Shown: one piece after another, positions 61,534 through 64,000 of the stretch
How the letters are laid out: the number at the start of each line of letters is the position of its first letter
Numbering within the stretch: the first letter of the stretch is position 1
Assembly (NCBI GenBank): GCA_965227045.1
Contig: OZ245718.1
Coordinates: forward strand, 3,348,001-3,412,000
Direction of reading: 5' to 3'
Source of the DNA: UBA10649 sp965227045
GTDB taxonomy: Bacteria; Actinomycetota; Actinomycetes; S36-B12
Length of the DNA stretch: 64,000 bases
The notes under the pieces: generated by a model
What the model was told of the DNA's origin: nothing
The model's input: only the letters and a program-made list of their open reading frames with translations
Databases searched by the model: none
Translations under genes and position numbers: made by a program

Positions 61534-62175
61534 TTGTTCTCGTCCCCTCCGCGTCGCAAGCCGCCGGGCACTCCTGTCGTCTCCGTGCTGTCCGCAGGCA
61601 CGGTGCTGCAGCGGGTGCACGGCACGCATGCGGCCGACGAGTTCAACTGGACGCCTCAGCCGACTGCGCTGACGGGTGGTCGGTTCGACAGCCTCGACGG
61701 TGAGTTCGGCTACGCGTACCTGGCTGCGTCCGCTTCCGGCGCGATCGCGGAGACCGTGTGCCGGGACCTGCCGCTGGGCGGGGCGGGCCGCCAGGTGCCA
61801 AGGGCGGTGCTGGCCGGTCGTCGGCTGAGTTCTGTCGCACTCGCGCGCGATCTTCACGTCCTGGAGTTGCACGGCGCCGACCTCACGCAGGTGCACGCCG
61901 CGTTGGAATTGACCAAGTGCGATGCCAGTGAGTTCGTCATGACGCGGCGGTGGGCCGCGGCGCTGCGCACGTGGGTGCCGGAGGCCGACGGCTTCCGCTA
62001 CCGATGCCGTCACGACGAGGACGAGTTCGCCGTGGTGTTGTTCGACGATCCTCCGCCGCGCACGCGGGCGCACGACGGGTTAGTCGCGCTGCCCGACTCA
62101 CTGGCGCTCGACAGCCTGGCAGGACTTGCGCGGGTGCTCGCGGTGCTGCATCGGCACAACGCGTCGATCGCGTAG
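61534..62175 (+). CDS. RES-domain toxin
   Basis: About 213 residues of the RES family, named for conserved Arg, Glu and Ser. The N-terminal arginine lies in LQRVHG, the GGRFDSLDGEFGYAYLA segment follows, and the glutamate is in AIAETVCRD. RES toxins degrade NAD+ and arrest growth. The start is uncertain: TTG 61534 is used, with GTG 61585 possible. It directly follows the Xre-like antitoxin. Confidence 0.75.
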   Translation: MFSSPPRRKPPGTPVVSVLSAGTVLQRVHGTHAADEFNWTPQPTALTGGRFDSLDGEFGYAYLAASASGAIAETVCRDLPLGGAGRQVPRAVLAGRRLSSVALARDLHVLELHGADLTQVHAALELTKCDASEFVMTRRWAAALRTWVPEADGFRYRCRHDEDEFAVVLFDDPPPRTRAHDGLVALPDSLALDSLAGLARVLAVLHRHNASIA

Positions 62176-62184
62176 GGCCAAGGC

Positions 62185-62895
62185 TCAGCCGGGTGGCGGC
62201 CCGAGGTTGTTCATGAGTTGGACGGCGAGGCGGTTCACTGCCCGCCTCTGCTTGGGGGTCGTGGATCCGGTGCCATTCATGTACAGGCGCGTCTGCACGA
62301 TGACGTTCAGTGAGTTCATGAACACGGTGTAGGTCGTGGTGACCGAGCCATTGATCTTTGGGTCCTTCGACTTCACCTTCGTGTCGGTGCTGATCCAGAC
62401 CGCGCCGTTGGCGAGCGTTCCCGAGGTGTTGGTGTTCACGTAGGCGCCGTCGACCGGGTGGGAGGCGTCGGTGCTGATCGGCGAGGTGGTCGTGCTGTTG
62501 CACTGCATGGCGGCCTGCTGCACCTCGCCGAAGTTCGCCTCGCCGGCCCCGGCGCCGGCGAAGGTGCTGGCCCACTCGCTGAGTTCGCGGTACCCGGGGC
62601 CGGTCAACTCGACAGAGGTCAGCCAGCCGACCGCTGCTGGCACATTCAGTGCGGGCTCGCCCGAGACGGACACGCACAGTTCGAAGTTGCCGTCCGGTCC
62701 CAGGCCGTGAGTGCCGACGGAGTACGCGTTCTTGCCGGGCTTCGGCTGGCCGAGCGCCTCGGGCACGTCGTTGGGGTGAAGCATGAAGTCGGGCGCCGTC
62801 AGTTTCGTTGGAGCCTGCGGCGCGGCGTGCACAGTTGCGGGGATGGCCGCGAGCAGCAGCGCTGACGCCGCGGCGATGGCGAGATTCCACTTCAC
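62185..62895 (-). CDS. Hypothetical secreted protein
   Basis: A 236-residue protein with a Sec signal peptide (LAIAAASALLLAAIPATVHA) and a mature beta-rich domain with two cysteines (ELCVSV and MQCNS). It resembles the PknH-sensor-like or other secreted domains of actinobacteria only loosely, so no family is claimed. The GTG at 62895 has AAGGAG before it. It overlaps the end of the broken acetyltransferase gene. Confidence 0.78.
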   Translation of the reverse strand: MKWNLAIAAASALLLAAIPATVHAAPQAPTKLTAPDFMLHPNDVPEALGQPKPGKNAYSVGTHGLGPDGNFELCVSVSGEPALNVPAAVGWLTSVELTGPGYRELSEWASTFAGAGAGEANFGEVQQAAMQCNSTTTSPISTDASHPVDGAYVNTNTSGTLANGAVWISTDTKVKSKDPKINGSVTTTYTVFMNSLNVIVQTRLYMNGTGSTTPKQRRAVNRLAVQLMNNLGPPPG

Positions 62896-63345
62896 GGTGA
62901 CTCCTTGGGTCCGCGCCGGAACTTGATCAGATCCAACCCCCATTGGTGCACGCGATCAACCTGCACGAAGCCACAGGCGACCATGACGGCCCGGGAGCGG
63001 GCGTTGTCGGGTTTGACGAAGCCGACCAGTTCGTCGAAATCGAGGACGTCGAAACCGTGCTTCGTGCTCGCCTTCGCCGCCTCCGTGCCGAAGCCGCGAC
63101 CCCAGTACTCCTCGCCGATCACGTAGAGCAACTCGGTCTCGCCCGACTCGTCAAGTCGCTGCAGTCCGCAATGGCCCATGAGCGCGCCGGATCGGTCGTC
63201 AACCACGGCCCACGGCCCGAACCCCTGGTCGCGCCAGTGGCGAATCCAGTGCTCGATCAGGGCGCGGGTCTCGTCGGTCGAGGTCGTTCTCGACGAGCGG
63301 CCGCAGCAGCAGTCGCTCGGTGCGGATTGTGCCGTCAGGCGGCAT
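62892..63345 (-). pseudogene. GNAT acetyltransferase with internal deletion and frameshift
   Basis: From an ATG at 63345 one frame reads DGTIRTERLLLRPLVENDL, the standard GNAT opening. At about 63285 the family sequence continues in another frame with STDETRALIEHWIRHW, GLQRLDESGETELLY, YWGRGFGTEAAKAS and a normal C-terminus. The part between, which should hold about 20-25 residues with a DPEVMRY-like motif, is missing. The gene is therefore broken by a small deletion, unless this is an assembly error. The ATG overlaps the end of the esterase gene. Confidence 0.7.
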
Positions 63346-64000
63346 GCCCGAGGGCACGCCGCAGCGCCGCGAGCCGCGTCTGCCACATGCGCTTGGTCAG
63401 GTCCGCGTCGGGCGCCACGCTGTCCGAGCCGTGGTACGCGCCGGGGTAGAGGTGGAACTCCGTCGACACTCCCGCCTGTAGCAGCCGCGCGGCGAACGCG
63501 ATGTCCTCGTCGCGGAACAGGTCCATCTCGCCGACGTCGATGAAGGCCGGAGGCAGGCCGACGAGACTCGTCGCGCGTGCCGGCGCCGCGTACTGGTCGG
63601 CCTGCAGTCCGTTGAGGTACCAGCCCCAGGCCTCGATGTTCGCCGCCCGGTCCCAGATGCCGACCTCGGTGATCTCGCGGCTCGACGGCGTGAGGTTGCG
63701 ATCGTCGATCATCGGATAGATCGGCATCTGGAAGCAGACCTTCGGGCCCTTGCGCTCACGGGCCTTCAGGCAGGTGGCGATGGTGAGCCCGCCGCCCGCG
63801 CTCTTGCCGAACACGGCCAGCCGGTCGGGGTCGATGCCCAGCTCGTCGGCATGCGCTGCGGTCCACGCCAGTCCGGCGTAGCAGTCGTCGACCGGTGCCG
63901 GGTAGGGGTGCTCGGGTGCGAGGCGGTACTCGACCGACACGACCAGGGCCTGCAGCTCCTCGCACAGCATCGCGGCGGTGCTGGCCTCGTCGTCGACGGA
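63335..64000 (-). CDS. Alpha/beta-hydrolase, HSL-family esterase, truncated by the window end
   Basis: About 221 C-terminal residues are visible, and the frame stays open to base 64000, so the N-terminus with the HGGG oxyanion motif is outside. Present are VVSVEYRLAPEHPYPAPVDD, the nucleophile motif GKSAGG, the acid region DVGEMDLFRDED and the catalytic His in YPGAYHGSD. It belongs to the hormone-sensitive-lipase group of esterases/lipases, acting on short-chain esters. Confidence 0.9.
   Translation of the reverse strand, partial: SVDDEASTAAMLCEELQALVVSVEYRLAPEHPYPAPVDDCYAGLAWTAAHADELGIDPDRLAVFGKSAGGGLTIATCLKARERKGPKVCFQMPIYPMIDDRNLTPSSREITEVGIWDRAANIEAWGWYLNGLQADQYAAPARATSLVGLPPAFIDVGEMDLFRDEDIAFAARLLQAGVSTEFHLYPGAYHGSDSVAPDADLTKRMWQTRLAALRRALGHAA

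Noticed and set aside
1..64000. CRISPR arrays, tRNA/rRNA genes, integrases, IS elements or attachment sites
   Set aside because: None was seen on reading; short GC-rich repeats inside genes are codon-usage effects.

Overview
The window is high-G+C DNA from an actinobacterium. The evidence is a complete mycofactocin locus, a SigK/RskA-type sigma/anti-sigma pair beside a DipZ homologue, an actinobacterial-type cysteine-containing leader peptide, many GTG/TTG starts and dense stop/start overlaps. I cannot name the genus from the sequence. No tRNA, rRNA, CRISPR array, insertion sequence or integrase was seen.

Region 1 (1-16.8 kb, plus strand) is one long catabolic cluster. It holds the end of a hydantoinase-like amidohydrolase, an isochorismatase-fold amidase, a cupin, an MBL-fold hydrolase, a three-gene ribose-type ABC importer, a zinc alcohol dehydrogenase of the mycofactocin/NDMA-dependent kind, an aldehyde dehydrogenase, a GntR regulator, an OYE-family reductase, two SDRs, a fumarate-reductase-like flavoprotein, two tandem MmgE/PrpD proteins and a SnoaL-like protein. 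It runs tail to tail into Region 2 (16.8-23.4 kb), the mycofactocin genes: mftF and mftR on the minus strand, mftA-B-C-D-E and a mycofactocin-type SDR on the plus strand. The two regions probably work together, with mycofactocin acting as redox carrier for alcohol and keto intermediates made from an imported substrate. A decayed SDR copy (23.4-24.05 kb) marks the edge of the next region.

Region 3 (24.3-36.4 kb) is visibly lower in G+C and looks acquired. Three overlapping genes encode a DptF-like P-loop ATPase (675 aa), an unrecognised 473-aa protein, and an 1878-aa protein that combines a PD-(D/E)XK nuclease motif with a C-terminal HerA/FtsK-like ATPase. They are followed by a C5-cytosine methyltransferase, a PUA/EVE-like-HNH endonuclease and, on the other strand, a Vsr mismatch endonuclease. 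The layout resembles the DptFGH (DndFGH) restriction module, but no phosphorothioation genes are present; a 5mC enzyme sits where they would be expected. This is my main candidate for an undescribed system. Smaller defence-type loci follow among ordinary genes: an AbiEi/AbiEii pair (39.5-41.4 kb), a 680-aa TIR-like protein (44.5-46.5 kb) and an Xre/RES toxin-antitoxin pair (60.9-62.2 kb).

Region 4 (36.4-64 kb) is otherwise ordinary: a lipoprotein and AidB-like acyl-CoA dehydrogenase, a 1-Cys peroxiredoxin behind a putative cysteine leader peptide, a RutE-like nitroreductase and two pirins, OsmC, a secreted metzincin, DipZ with SigK/RskA, and a divergent phosphotransfer locus (PEP-synthase-like enzyme, EthD-SRPBCC protein, TetR, MFS pump; opposite them a HAD phosphatase, an APH-like kinase and a small partner). 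The right end has a broken GNAT gene and a truncated HSL-family esterase.
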